Positions 13,230-27,725 are shown, counted from the stretch's first letter. The stretch: 64,000 bases of DNA from Homarus americanus (GCF_018991925.1 NW_024737042.1:20584795-20648794), one strand, 5' to 3'. Translations and numbers: made by a program. The notes: generated by a model from the sequence alone, not told the origin.

Positions 13230-13425
13230 AGAACAAGTCTTTTGGCGGTAAGCAAGTGAGAGCGCGTGGCCAGCAATGTACTCGACCGCCTTCACTTATC
13301 CAAATGTAAAGTTAGGACAGGTACGCATTCACAGCTGGGTGGACTAAGGGTACTCTAGGAACGAACCAGCGACCATTGGGCAGGAGATGAGCTTTGTATC
13401 CACTCGGCTGCAGCACCTCTTAACA
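13230..13425 (-). mobile_element. tRNA-derived SINE (probable)
   Basis: On the minus strand a pol III A-box-like sequence (TGCAGCCGAGTGG, 13400-13412) is followed about 33 bp later by a B-box-like sequence (GGTTCGTTCCT, 13357-13367). The spacing is right for a tRNA-type internal promoter. After the tRNA-like head comes ACCCAGCTGTGAATGCGTAC and a non-tRNA body. The head does not fold into an obvious intact tRNA, so a SINE is favoured over a tRNA gene. The left limit is approximate. Confidence 0.6.
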
Positions 13426-14330
13426 TGTCATCTGTCACCGTCTGTCAAACATAATTTTCTTTGCGAGTCAATGAAAAAATTACCGAAGATTTTATGATTG
13501 GACACTTCCATCACCTCTTGTGCTGCAGCATAGCTAATTTTGTACAGTTTTATGGAGGACCCCGCACACTCACCCAGCACCATAATTACTAATGTTATTC
13601 TGGTGTGTTTTAGCATCACCAAATGACTTATAGACCGACACAGCCACCCCAACCATCACTGGACTATGACTGTGTACAACTTATGTCATAAGAACGAGTA
13701 ACACCCTCTTCACCCCTCATCCCTCCTCACCCTCCCTCACCCCTTGACGCCAGACTTAGAGGGGACACAGCAATATGCAAATTAGAGAGGCGAGGACAAG
13801 GCAGTAGAAGCCTCGCCACAATTTGACTCATTTTTCCCTGCCATGTTTATCAAATTACTTTCCAGGGTCTCTTTTCACGCGGGGAGATTAATGACTGGTA
13901 GTGAAGCGACGGTAAAAACTCCTCCCGCTCAGCTTGAGATGTAACGTGGGGCTAAACAGTGAGTTTTTCTTTTTTGGGAGTTCCTAAAGTGAAACATCTT
14001 TATAAAAAACCCCACCTCATTATCATCAAAATATATCTCGTAAACATTATAAAACATTATCATTAAGCCATAAAATGCGGACAAAATACTGTAGTATATG
14101 CAATTTCAAACATCGTTAGTTAAAGAGTTAGTAAGAGTTTGAGTTTGATGATGAAGCGAGCGAAGCATTTGGAAACGTATCTGGTATGGTGGAGAAAATT
14201 TTCGTGCAATTCTGGATGGTTCACGTCGCGTACAATTAAGGGGGTGATGAATGAAACTCTCCATGAAAGACTAACATCGATTACATTGGAGGCTGATTCA
14301 TTCCTCCCTAAATTTCTGGCTTTAACCAAA
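13426..14330. other. no gene seen
   Basis: Short frames on both strands overlap each other near 14120-14350 and have no recognisable composition. A G/C-richer part (13690-13950) precedes AT-rich DNA. Nothing here is supported as a gene or repeat. Confidence 0.5.
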
Positions 14331-14340
14331 TAGTCACTGG

Positions 14341-14500
14341 ACGACACCACGACCCAATGAAAGAATGACTACACCACGACCCACTGACTGAGCGAGTGCA
14401 CCACGACCCACTGACTGAGCAACACCACGAACCATTGACTGAACGAAAACATCACGACCCACTGACTGAACAACACCACGACCCACGACTGAACGACTAG
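14341..14500 (+). repeat. minisatellite, about 27-bp unit, six copies
   Basis: Tandem variants of CACCACGACCCACTGACTGA followed by a short variable segment (GCGAGTG, GCAA, ACGAAA). The overlapping minus-strand frames with VGRGVVQSVGR-like repeats are translations of this array. Confidence 0.8.
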
Positions 14501-14730
14501 GCCACCCTTCAGCTGGACATGTACAAATTGGAGGGCTGTCTGTCTGAACACTATTGCAACACAATATGAAAGGAACTAGATAACATTTGAAGATAAAAGA
14601 TGGAAGGAATATAAAACAGTACAGTCTTATGAAGGAACAAAAAGATTAATGTATGACTGTACAGTGAAGTATACTCACATCTACCGAGGTGTGTTAATAG
14701 ATGGGTGTACAACTAGACAGATGTACAGTA

Positions 14731-14830
14731 NNNNNNNNNNNNNNNNNNNNNNNNNNNNNNNNNNNNNNNNNNNNNNNNNNNNNNNNNNNNNNNNNNNNNN
14801 NNNNNNNNNNNNNNNNNNNNNNNNNNNNNN
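14731..14830. other. assembly gap (100 N)
   Basis: Exactly 100 undetermined bases, the usual placeholder for a scaffold join of unknown size. The sequence right of it starts inside an RNase H coding region, so part of a retroelement is missing or was joined from another place. Confidence 0.99.
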
Positions 14831-15235
14831 GGGCTATGCTCCTACAACCCGACCCAACCACTGATGTCCTTCACCCTGTGGCATACTACTCCGCCAAGTT
14901 GAAAAAACATCAGACCAACAACTCGACCATAGAGAAGGAGGCCCTGGCTCTGGTGTTGGCTATAAAGAAGTTTGAATATTACCTCCAGTCTTGCCCACAA
15001 ACAACCCTAGTCTTCACCGACCATAACCCACTCACGTTCATCCAAACCAACAAGACCTCCAACCAGCGAATCCTCCGCTGGGCTCTCCTCACCCAGCCCT
15101 ATAATCTACAAGTCCGGCACATAAAGGGGTCGATAACCTGATTGCAGACTCCTTATCCCGAGCTCCAGTGGAAATGCAGCAGCTACTCTCCAGACGCACC
15201 AGTTGATCACCTCCTTCGCGCCAGCGCTACGGAGG
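14831..15235 (+). pseudogene. Ty3-like retrotransposon RNase H fragment
   Basis: The frame right of the gap reads HPVAYYSAKLKKHQ, then a STIEKEALALVLAIKKFEYYL block, then VFTDHNPLTFI and RWALLTQPYNLQVRHIKG. This is the RNase H domain of Ty3/gypsy-type Pol. A one-base loss near 15131 shifts the frame; in the next frame the text continues DNLIADSLSRAP, the usual end of RNase H. Only about 70 bases later comes a polypurine tract and LTR, with no integrase between. Either the integrase was deleted, or the element belongs to the Gmr1-type lineage in which integrase lies upstream of RT. The RT itself is lost in or beyond the gap. Confidence 0.8.
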
Positions 15236-15240
15236 TCTTT

Positions 15241-15250
15241 GGAGGGGGGG
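15241..15250 (+). other. polypurine tract of the Ty3-like element
   Basis: GGAGGGGGGG directly precedes the TG that opens the LTR. The position and purine content fit the plus-strand primer site of an LTR retrotransposon. Confidence 0.75.
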
Positions 15251-15825
15251 TGTTACGAACCCCTCCACCCAGCACTACGAAGCACGCCATCTATTGTCCT
15301 GATCTACCTACCCAGCACCACGAGCAACGCCATCTAGGGACGAGACACGTGTATGACTCGTCTTAGTTACCACTCCGAGGTTTCCCTTCTCCATATCCTG
15401 GGTTGCGTCACCTCCTCAAAGTCTTCTTTGTCAGCTCCAATTCGAGGAGAGGGACTTGGCTCTGGGAAGTGACCACAGGATCATCTATCCTCTAAACCTA
15501 CGTGCAGTGACTACCTACCGTCTTCTACAATACTCAGCCTTACTCGTCAGCCATCTCAGCTCCTCACTTAAGTACATGTATCTTGTATTACCTCCCCCAC
15601 GTCCACTTGCTTCAAAATTGTTTATGTTGTATTAATATGTATATACTGTTAATGTTTAGGTTAAGTTTGGTTAAGGGTAATTTATAAGCTGAATATTTTG
15701 TTAAGGGATTTATGGTACTCTATTATATACAACGAAAACTCGCATCCTTTGTCTACCCTTTTATAGTCCGATTGTCTTTGTTTTTTTTATTGTTGTTACC
15801 TGTTGGGATCTGGGTAGACGTAACT
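15251..15825 (+). mobile_element. 3' LTR of the Ty3-like element
   Basis: Starts TGTTACGAAC right after the polypurine tract. A partly inverted match (GACGTAACT) near 15817-15825 marks the likely end, about 575 bp later. The canonical terminal CA would need a final A where T is seen, so the end is approximate. A (TA)n array follows within 30 bp. No 5' LTR is in the window. Confidence 0.65.
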
Positions 15826-15849
15826 ATATTCTAAATCCCCAACTCGTAA

Positions 15850-19484
<3,635 letters not shown>

Positions 19485-21394
19485 TGTAATATTCAGAAAT
19501 TTCAGTGTAATTTCAAACACCGCGCCATTGGCGATACTGAGCTTTCAAGGTCGTCGGAGGGAAGAGAGCGCTCCCTGCACATAGCGAGAGGTTGTGGAAC
19601 TAGGCCTAAATGATATTAAATGTAATTTGCCGAATTAATAATGATGCGATTCATGAAGTTAAGGGACTATTATTGAATTTGAAATTATTATAGATCGTTT
19701 ATCAGTCTGAATAATGTCACGGGTGTCCCAAGGAGTTATTAGTTAGGCGGAAAATATGTCACGTAGGCCTAAGCTAGCGCCTTGGAGAGACGCGACGCTG
19801 GCTGGTCCTCAGTCACGTGAAAGCGATTGGACCTACAGGACATCCCTGCGCGTCCGTCCACAGAAATAGTCACGTGGCCTAGTCACCTGTGTTGCACTAT
19901 TGCAGTATAACAAGTAAGTCTCATTCGATCTCAGACAGGGTTAGATAGGGCAGTGGTAAAGTTAACAAGAGCTAACAGTGAGTTCATTTCAGGGTTTCCG
20001 TCAGAACCCACTTGACTGCGAGAAATTGACTGCGAGAAATTGACTGCGAGAGTGATGACCGCGAGAGATTGACTGCCGTTTGAGACTGCCGTTGATGATT
20101 GAGGGTGGCGATTGTCGCCATTGGACCGATCAGTGTAGGCCTGTCACTGTTTAGCGGGGTATCAAAGGATCTCTTGAGGGAATCTAGCCGTCTGGGTGCC
20201 CAGCTGACGACGGGACGATCGTTGGGGTCATCAGCTCTCCTCTACCTCGGCTCACAATACCACATGTCTCAAGCAGCTTAGTGAAACCCTCTTGCTAATG
20301 GGAAGCTAAAGCTTCTCTCAACTGTACAAGGTCTGATTGGCTCACTCCCTTCCGCTTTATGGATGTACTGGGGGTAAAGTGAAGCTAGCTGAGTGATACA
20401 GGGTCGCACACTGGGGCCAAGAGTCAGTGGAGTTTAGAGGTACACTTTCCAAGGTGGAGAAAGGCTGATTTGGGCCTTCAACTACGGGTGCCTCTTGGTT
20501 GTGCCTTAAACGACTACGGAGTGCAGGTGGAATCTGTGTGTGTGTTAGGTTAGGGAGCATGGTTCACGGGTATTGGACTCAGTAACGTCTTTATAATAGT
20601 GACAATATTTTTGTGTGTAGTTAATACTATTTTTTCAGTTACTAATGTATGCTGTGTGCATTTAAAATTTCTTTATAGTTTCAATCTCAGATATAACCTT
20701 TGTTCCCCAGAGTAGTGTTTAAGTTAGGTTAGGAGGTGTGCATCTGTTGGTGTAACATAATTATATTGAGTGCCCTTAAGGCCTATTCATTGTAGAGTAT
20801 TTAATTTCTTATTTTTTAATAACCATTTCCTCAGTGACTGATATCATTTTGATGAAAACCCTTAAGGCCTGCATCTGTTGGTGTAACATAATTATATTGA
20901 GTGCCCTTTAGGCCTATTCATGGTGGAATTATTAATTTCTTATTTTTTAATACCATTTTCTCAGTGCTGGATATTATTTTCTTGAAAGCCCTTAAGGCCT
21001 GTTTCATGTGTGCAAGCAACTTTTCTTAATACTTCAAATTTATTGTTGCCTGAGTTTCTAATAATTTCTATATCATGTTTAACTTTTATTCCCCAGAGTA
21101 GTGTTTTAAGTTCAGGTTAAGAGGTGCGCATATTGGTGTACCATTATTTGATTGTGTTTGTAGTGTTGGAGGGAATATAAGTGTCTAAATTTTACAGTGT
21201 GTCTGATTCATCCCAGTCACAGACGCTATCCTTCCACGGGTCACGGACAATTCATTTTGTTTAGTAGATTTAAGTGTTCTTGTGCTGGTTTGGGATTTTT
21301 CTCAAAGGGGCGCTTCCACTGCCATTACCATCTAATAATCATTAATAAACCCCAAGTCAAGTGAGAAAATAAAGTCCAGTAAATTCCGACCGGT

Positions 21395-21398
<4 letters not shown>
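19485..21398 (+). mobile_element. large LTR 'X', copy X2 (1914 bp)
   Basis: Begins TGTAATATTCAG after a polypurine-like tract and ends GACCGGTTACA against a (TA)n run. It is nearly identical to X5 (32605-34490) over long stretches and forms an inverted repeat with X1. Internal features: a short GACTGCGAGAAATT tandem near 20020-20070, a 131-bp direct repeat at 20740-21000, and ATTAATAAACCCC near the 3' end, which could be the polyadenylation signal. The frame at 20099-20281 is identical in X5 but has no independent support as a gene. Confidence 0.75.
20740..21000 (+). repeat. 131-bp direct repeat inside LTR X
   Basis: GCATCTGTTGGTGTAACATA starts at 20740 and again at 20871. Each unit contains CTTAAGGCCT-type palindromes and a TTTAATTTCTTATTTTTTAA stretch. 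The same duplication is present in X5. Repeated units inside an LTR often carry promoter or enhancer function, but nothing here proves it. Confidence 0.8.

Positions 21399-21468
<70 letters not shown>
21399..21468. repeat. (TA)n microsatellite
   Basis: TA run joining LTR X2 to the PLE-A terminus. Confidence 0.95.
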
Positions 21469-21469
<1 letters not shown>

Positions 21470-22072
21470 GCAAGTAAATCACTGTAGGTGCGCGTGATCT
21501 AGGTATATGCTGATAACCACAAGGAAAGAAGAAAACACGAAGTTCCCAAGCGCTTTCGTGTAATTCACATCTTCAGGGGTGAGTACAGACTAGAGAGAGA
21601 AATACAAATCAAGGTGTATATATACAGAGAAGGGTGAAACCAGGTCCACAATGGTCAGGTATTAGGTAATGACCCTACTAATCTTTAAATAGCACACAAC
21701 GGTTGGTGGTCAGGTCAGATGGTCAGGTGACCCGGCCTTCTCACCTGGTCACAAATCTTCTTAATTACAAAATTGTCCAGCTTGTACATGCCGTTACTCA
21801 AATTCATGTTGAATGCTTCGGTATGTTTAATAAGACTAGATTCTATGATGTTCCTACTATCAATTGAATTACATGGTAATATTGAGGAGGCATTATCCCA
21901 GTCAATGCAATGCTTGTTATCCCTCAAGTGAACAAACAGAGCATTGGATTCCTGGCCTGTCCTAACACTGTATTTGTGTTGTTTAATTCTAGTTGCAAGA
22001 TCTTTCTGGTCTAGAGTACAAACATATTACATTCAGCGCGAGAACTTTATGTCACAACCAATTGACAAATTG
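21469..22072 (-). pseudogene. PLE-A fragment: GIY-YIG endonuclease end (copy 1)
   Basis: Minus-strand Penelope-like retroelement remnant. Reading from about 22000 down to 21715 the protein contains FVHLRDNKHCIDWDNASS and SLIKHTEAFNMNLSNG, the C-terminal part of the PLE GIY-YIG endonuclease domain. The more N-terminal part with YLGQTGK is disrupted here (compare copy 2 at 34829-35143). Downstream on the minus strand lie the 3' untranslated region and the terminal repeat with a hammerhead-like motif (21545-21579). A CR1 LINE in the opposite orientation interrupts the element at about 22073. The same PLE|LINE junction exists at about 35200. Confidence 0.75.
21545..21579 (-). ncRNA. hammerhead-ribozyme-like motif, PLE-A copy 1
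   Basis: Minus strand: CCC, then CUGAAGA, a U, a hairpin GUG-AAUUA-CAC, then GAAA, GCGC, UU, and GGG. CCC/GGG can form stem I, the hairpin is stem II, and stem III is reduced to A15.1-U16.1 with a four-base loop. All core elements (CUGANGA, GAA, UH) are present. The odd feature is one extra U between CUGANGA and stem II. Hammerhead motifs are known from PLE terminal repeats (Cervera and De la Peña 2014). Activity is inferred only. Confidence 0.6.
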
Positions 22073-23550
22073 TGAGATGGTGAGTAATCCATTAACGGTT
22101 TTATTTAATAAGTCATTAGAATCGGGCCTAGTGCCAGAAGCTTGGAAACTTGCAAATGTAGTTCCGATTTTCAAAAAAGGTGATAAATCAATTGCATCAA
22201 ATTACCGTCCCATTAGTCTCATGTCAATCATAGGCAAGTTGCTAGAGTCAATTATTGCTACAAAAATCAGAAGCCACCTTGAAACATTCAACTTAATTCA
22301 TTCTTCTCAGCACGGGTTCACCCAGGGACGTTCTTGTCTCACAAATTTGCTTAGCTTTTTCTCAGAAGTATATGAAGCGGTAGATAATAATAAGTCATAT
22401 GATATAATTTATTTAGATTTCAGTAAAGCATTCGATAGAGTCCCTCATGAGAGATTGATAAGGAAGGTAGAAGCACATGGAATAGGTGGATCATTATTAA
22501 AATGGATTAGGTCATGGTTAACTGGTAGGAAACAAAGAGTCAGCATAAATGGATTTAAGTCAGACTGGGGTGCTGTCAAAAGCGGAGTTCCCCAGGGATC
22601 TGTATTAGGCCCTCTGCTGTTTGTTATATTCATTAATGATCTTGATTTAGGCATAACTAGTAGGATTAGTAAATTTGCAGATGATGCCAAAATGGGGAGA
22701 GTGATAAATTCAGACAGTGACTTTGAACACCTTCAAAGAGATCTAGATACCTTACATGAGTGGTCAGTAGACTGGCAAATGAATTTTAATAGTGATAAAT
22801 GCAAGGTACTACAGATAGGGAAGACGAATACAAACGTTAAGTATAAACTAGGTAACAAGGAAATAGAAAACTCAGTTTGTGAAAAAAATCAAGGTGTATT
22901 TGTTAGCAACGACTTGAAACCTAGAAAACAATGTATTAGCGTTCGCAACAAGGCAAACAGGATTCTTGGGTTCATATCTAGGTCTGTGAGTAACAGAACT
23001 GCTGGCGTTATCTTGAAACTTTACCTAGCATTAGTGAGGCCACACATGGATTATGCGGTTCAGTTCTGGTGTCCTTATTATAGAATGGACATAGATTCTT
23101 TGGAGAGAGTACAAAGAAGAATGACAAAATGATCCATAATATTAGAAACCTTCCATATGAAGAAAGACTGAAAAGCTTAGGCTTACATTCATTAGAGAGG
23201 CGTAGAGTTAGGGGAGATATGATAGAGGTGTACAAGTGGGTAAGTGGGATTAACAAAGACAAATAGAGAATGTTCTGAGCTCGTCAATAACGAGTACTTC
23301 ACGACAATATTTTAAATTAGATAAATTCGATTCAGAAAGGATATAGGCAAGCACTGGTTTGGTAATAGAGTTGTGGATATGTGGAATAGGCTACCGAGTG
23401 CTATAGTAGGATCGGGGACGCTAGGGAGCTTCAAGACGAAGTTGGATAGGCACATGGAAGTGCTGGGATGGGTGTGAAAGGGATCTGCCCTGTATGGGCC
23501 AGTCGGCCTCCTGCAGTATCCCACTTTCTTATGTTCTTATGTTCTTATGT
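22073..23550 (+). pseudogene. CR1-like LINE reverse transcriptase (copy 1)
   Basis: A 5'-truncated non-LTR element. The frame 21993-23132 carries the RT domain: NYRPISLMSIIGKLLE (fingers), YLDFSKAFDRVPHE (motif A, with Asp), GVPQGSVLGPLLFVIFINDL (motif B) and FADDAKMGR (motif C, FADD), then the thumb with LYLALVRPHMDYAVQFW. A one-base loss near 23130 ends the frame early; the text continues in other frames through LERRRVRGDMIEVYKW. The 3' end is an octamer repeat (TTATGTTC)n at about 23530-23550, typical of the CR1 group. It lies inside PLE-A in opposite orientation. Not functional. Confidence 0.85.
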
Positions 23551-24845
23551 TCACCTCACAATCTTTACTACCTCTCACCTCACAATCTTCACTACATTTC
23601 ACTTCACAATCTTCACTACATCTCACTTCACAATCTTCACTACATCTCACTTCACAATCTTCACTACATCTCACTTCACAATCTTCACTACATCTCACTA
23701 CACAATCTTCACTACATCTCACTTCACAACCTTCACTACATCTCACTTCACAATCTTCACTACATCTCACTTCACATCTTCACTACATCTCACTTCACAA
23801 TCTTCACCATATCTCACTTCACAATCTTCACCACATCTCACTTCACAATCTTCACCAAATCTCACTTCACAATCTTCACCACATCTCACTTCACAATCTT
23901 TACAACATCTCACTTCACAATCTTCACTACATCTCACTTCACAATCTTCACTACATCCCACTTCACAAACTTCACTACATCTCACTTCACAATCTTCACT
24001 ACATCTCACTTCACAATCTTCAATACATCTCACTTCACAATCTTCACTACATCTCACTTCACAATCTTTCACTACATCTCACTTCACAATCTTCACCATA
24101 TCTCACTTCACAATCTTTACTACATCTCACTTCACAATCTTCACTACATCTCACTTCACAATCTTCACTACATCTCACTTCACAATCTTCACTACATCTC
24201 ACTTCACAATCTTCACTACATCTCACTTCACAATCTTCACTACCTCTCACTTCACAATCTTCACTACATCTCACTACACAATCTTCACTACATCTCACTT
24301 CACAACCTTCACTACATCTCACTTCACAATCTTCACTACATCTCACTTCACATCTTCACTACATCTCACTTCACAATCTTCACCATATCTCACTTCACAA
24401 TCTTCAACACATCTCACTTCACAATCTTCACCACATCTCACTTCACAATCTTCACCACATCTCACTTCACAATCTTTACCACATCTCACTTCACAATCTT
24501 CACTACATCTCACTTCACAATCTTCACTACATCTCACTTCACAATCTTCACTACATCTCACTTCACAATCTTCACTACATCTCACTTCACAATCTTCACT
24601 ACATCTCACTTCACAATCTTCACTACATCTCACTTCACAATCTTCATTACATCTCACTTCACAATCTTCACTACATCTCACTTCACAATCTTCACTACAT
24701 CTCACTTCACAATCTTCACCACATCTGACTTCACAATCTTCACTACATCTCACTTCACAATCTTCACCACATCTGACTTCACAATCTTCACTACATCTCA
24801 CTTCACAATCTTCACTACATCTCACTTCACAATCTTCACTAACAC
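23545..24845 (+). repeat. 24-bp minisatellite with 576-bp higher-order repeat
   Basis: About 54 copies of TCTCACTTCACAATCTTCAC plus TACA. Two rare variants (unit CTACACAATC at 23695 and the AAT-deleted unit at 23765) recur exactly 576 bp later (24271 and 24341), so a block of 24 units was duplicated. Because the unit is a multiple of three and lacks stops, frames up to 482 codons run through it on both strands. These are not genes. The array starts directly at the LINE's 3' octamer tail. Confidence 0.95.
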
Positions 24846-25630
24846 CATCCTTCATCACTACATAAAACATCCATCATCACTACTTATAACACCATCCATC
24901 ATCATCACTACATATAATACTATCCATCATCACTACATATAACACGATCCATCATCACTACATATAACACCATCCACCATCACTACATATAGAACCATCC
25001 ATCACGACATATAACACCATCCGACATCATTACATATAACACCAACCATCATCACTACATATAGCATCATCCATCATCACTACATATAACTCCATCCATC
25101 ATCACTACATATAACACCATCCATCATCACTACATATAAAACCAACCTATCATCACTACATATAACATCATCCATCATCACTACATATAACACCATCCAT
25201 CATCACTACATATAGAACCATCCTATCATCACTACATATAATATCATCCATCATCACTACATATAACACCATCCAACATCACTACATATAACACCACCCA
25301 TCATCACTACATATAACATCATCCATCATCACTACGTATAACTCTATCCATCATCACTACATATAACACCATCCAGCATCACTACATATAACACCAACCA
25401 TCATCACTACATATAACATCATGCATCATCAATATATATATATAACACCATCCATCATCACTACATATATTGCCCTCTTATCATCACTACATATAACACC
25501 ATCCATCATTACTACAATATAACGCCATCCTTCATCACTACATATAACACCATCCATCATCACTACATATTATAACACCATCCATCATCTTTACAAACAC
25601 CATCCATCATCTTTACAAACACCATCCCTC
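24846..25630 (+). repeat. 25-bp minisatellite
   Basis: About 30 copies of ACCATCCATCATCACTACAT plus ATAAC, with frequent substitutions and one short TATATATATA insertion near 25435. It follows the 24-bp array without a spacer. Both share CACTACAT, so one may derive from the other. Confidence 0.9.
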
Positions 25631-25767
25631 TTTACTATAGTGATAAACAGAGCTTTATTTTGTTGTCAATTTCTTTAAATTCCAACCTTATTAAACCGTA
25701 ATTCTTTCTGTATGGTCAAATTTTGATTTGACCTCAGTGAGAGAGCTGTTAGTGTCAGTACATCACA

Positions 25768-26010
25768 ATGGTGTTCCGACGCACTGTATCGAAGGTGACT
25801 AAGGTGGAGGTGAAGCCTTGCCAGATGAAGGAGAAAGGCCCCCGATCTAACAAACTGCAGACCACAAAACACACTAAGACCCAAAACAACAAGACCCAAA
25901 ACAACAAGAAGAAGAAGGAAACTACCACTTTCTGCCGTGTACAAAAGGACCAGTACCTGCCATGGGGAGACTACATCTTCACCGGGAAAAAGACACAAAA
26001 GAAGCGCTGA
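25768..26010 (+). CDS. small lysine-rich ORF, unknown
   Basis: An 80-codon plus-strand frame in non-repetitive DNA. The start has a fair context (CATCACAATGG). The protein is very basic: it begins MVFRRTVSKVTKVEVKP, has a Lys/Thr/Asn/Gln-rich middle (KTQNNKTQNNKKKK) and ends in KKTQKKR after a WGDYIF segment. No signal peptide or membrane segment is visible. A polyadenylation signal AATAAA lies 31 bp after the stop (26041-26046), followed by a T/G-rich stretch. It could be a real single-exon gene, a last exon, or a processed copy. I do not recognise the family. Confidence 0.35.
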   Translation: MVFRRTVSKVTKVEVKPCQMKEKGPRSNKLQTTKHTKTQNNKTQNNKKKKETTTFCRVQKDQYLPWGDYIFTGKKTQKKR

Positions 26011-26040
26011 ACCTACGCTTCTGATATTTAAAAATACTGT

Positions 26041-26046
26041 AATAAA
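26041..26046 (+). terminator. possible polyadenylation signal
   Basis: AATAAA downstream of the small lysine-rich ORF, with TTGATTTTGTTTGC about 15 bp further as a possible downstream element. Confidence 0.4.
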
Positions 26047-26933
26047 AAACATAATAATTGATTTTGTTTGCATTATTTATGCTTTTTTTTATTTTCATCT
26101 GTAAACGTGCTGTTTTGGGAATATATTTTGAGTTACATAATATTTAGGTACAGCAGTTTATTTCACTGTATCTACTTGTTTACCAAGTAACTGGACTTAC
26201 AGTCTCCGATCGGGATTCTCAAAACAAATATTTGGCATCGAACTCCGTAAGTGAGCTCGTAATCTAGCCTGTAACTTACAGGACCTCAACACGATCAACC
26301 TGGATATAGTAGTCGCTATTTCCGGATTGCATGAAAAAAAATTAATAATATATGTTTTAATAATGCTTGTTAGACTTGTTTTATCATAGAATAATGAAGA
26401 AAATTTTTTGTACATCAACATACTAAAATACAATATTAGTTTTTTTTTACGACAAGAAGAGGCTTGGCTGTTCTATTTCTCGCTTTATGGAAGAGATGCA
26501 GCTTTTGTCTTCTTACAACTTTTCAAGTAATTTGTACCAAAATAGAAGATTTTTATTGTCCACGTTTAGGGTATATTTTTTTTTATGACTGAATAAACTT
26601 GCAGATAGACCTTATTAATGTGGTATAGCTGTAAATATCCTTCAGTAATGAAATCCAAATATGAGGTCAAGTGAACATTTTTGCTTACACTCCGCCTTTG
26701 TTAGGACCAAGTTATAACAAGTTATTCTGCCAAGTATCCAATAAGTACCCATGACTCAGAGTTAAATAATACCTAACCTAATCTAAGTTCATCAAACTTA
26801 ATAAAAAAAGTGGGGCAAAAAATAAGTGGTAAAGAAATTTTTTCTCAGAAAAAGAATTATATTCAGAGGTTTTTTATCCGCTACCTTCAGTCGTGATTAT
26901 TTTGATGCAAAATTAGTAAAATGTATTTAACCC
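26047..26933. other. no gene seen
   Basis: AT-rich DNA between the lysine-rich ORF and the telomere-like tracts. Only short random frames; no shared repeat. Confidence 0.5.
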
Positions 26934-27006
26934 TAACACTACCTCACCTTACCTAATCTTACCTTACCTTATCTAACCTAACCTAATGTTACCTAACCTA
27001 ACCAAG
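26934..27006 (-). repeat. degenerate (CCTAA)n, telomere-like
   Basis: CCTAACACTACC, CTTACCTAATCTTACC and CTAACCTAACCTAATGTTAC show a degenerate CCTAA pentamer, the complement of the arthropod TTAGG telomere repeat. Confidence 0.7.
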
Positions 27007-27146
27007 CCGCAACGCTCATGACACAATTGAGTTCTCTAGAAAGTTTTAATTTCATTTTCTTTTTTAAAAATACATTTGCAGAGACAACAAACTTTTGATA
27101 ATTATTTCTCCAACATATCTATAAATCTGTTGATGATATATAAATT

Positions 27147-27252
27147 TAGGATAGGTTAGGTTTGGTGTGATTAGGATAGGTTAGGCTAGTTTAGGATAGT
27201 CTAAGTTAGCTTAGGAAAGGCTAAGTTAGGTTACGATACACTAGGTTAGGTT
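27147..27252 (+). repeat. degenerate (TTAGG)n, telomere-like
   Basis: TTAGGATAGGTTAGGTTTGG and AGTTAGGTTACGATACACTA show TTAGG and TTAGGATAGG variants. Together with the CCTAA tract 140 bp to the left it forms an outward-pointing pair. Confidence 0.7.
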
Positions 27253-27625
27253 TTAATCTGCATGATATTTTTACTGAACTTTTAAACTATGTTATAATCC
27301 TGGCAGCAGGGTATCGATCACGAAAATAACACTTTGGTAGTTATAACATTTGATAAAGTTTATTATTACTGTAACATGAAACAAATCATTATAGCTGTAC
27401 TTATCAATCCAGTATTAAATCTGTATTTTCTTTGACCATCGCTCATTGGCCAGCTTATCTCTGCACTGTTCTCTGATATAATAAAGTATTGGTGAATGGG
27501 AATATTAATCATTTGTGAGTCACTTACTATAAAGGAAACTGTAACGGATTCTATGGACAGTTGGGAATATTTTCACGGAATAAGTCGGAGTAACTCCCCT
27601 CTTGCCCAAAAGCGATCCAAGGAGT
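27253..27625. other. no gene seen
   Basis: AT-rich DNA left of the gap without a supported feature. Confidence 0.4.
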
Positions 27626-27725
27626 NNNNNNNNNNNNNNNNNNNNNNNNNNNNNNNNNNNNNNNNNNNNNNNNNNNNNNNNNNNNNNNNNNNNNNNNNNN
27701 NNNNNNNNNNNNNNNNNNNNNNNNN
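27626..27725. other. assembly gap (100 N)
   Basis: A 100-base placeholder. The right side starts within LTR X3, so the outer end of that LTR and its target duplication are missing. Confidence 0.99.

Noticed and set aside
13357..13412. A true tRNA gene on the minus strand
   Set aside because: A and B box-like sequences have good spacing, but I cannot fold acceptor and anticodon stems, and non-tRNA sequence follows; a SINE is more likely.
20099..20281. Identical 60-codon frame in two places (also 33209-33391)
   Set aside because: Identity reflects the recent duplication of LTR X, not selection; no start context, domain or conservation in X1, X3 or X4 supports a protein.
21475..21545. CTGATAACCACAAGGAAAG as a second hammerhead core in PLE-A
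   Set aside because: The core would be CUGAUAA instead of CUGANGA and stem II would be only one or two pairs before AAA, so it does not fit.
23468..24942. Open frames of 393-482 codons on the plus strand and up to 175 on the minus strand
   Set aside because: They are translations of a 24-bp minisatellite (unit length divisible by three, no stops in several frames). All frames are open at once, which real genes do not show.
23545..25630. Possible CRISPR-like array
   Set aside because: Units are contiguous without spacers and the setting is eukaryotic; these are minisatellites.
26934..27252. Relic of a telomere-telomere fusion
   Set aside because: The order is CCTAA then TTAGG, opposite to that of a head-to-head fusion.
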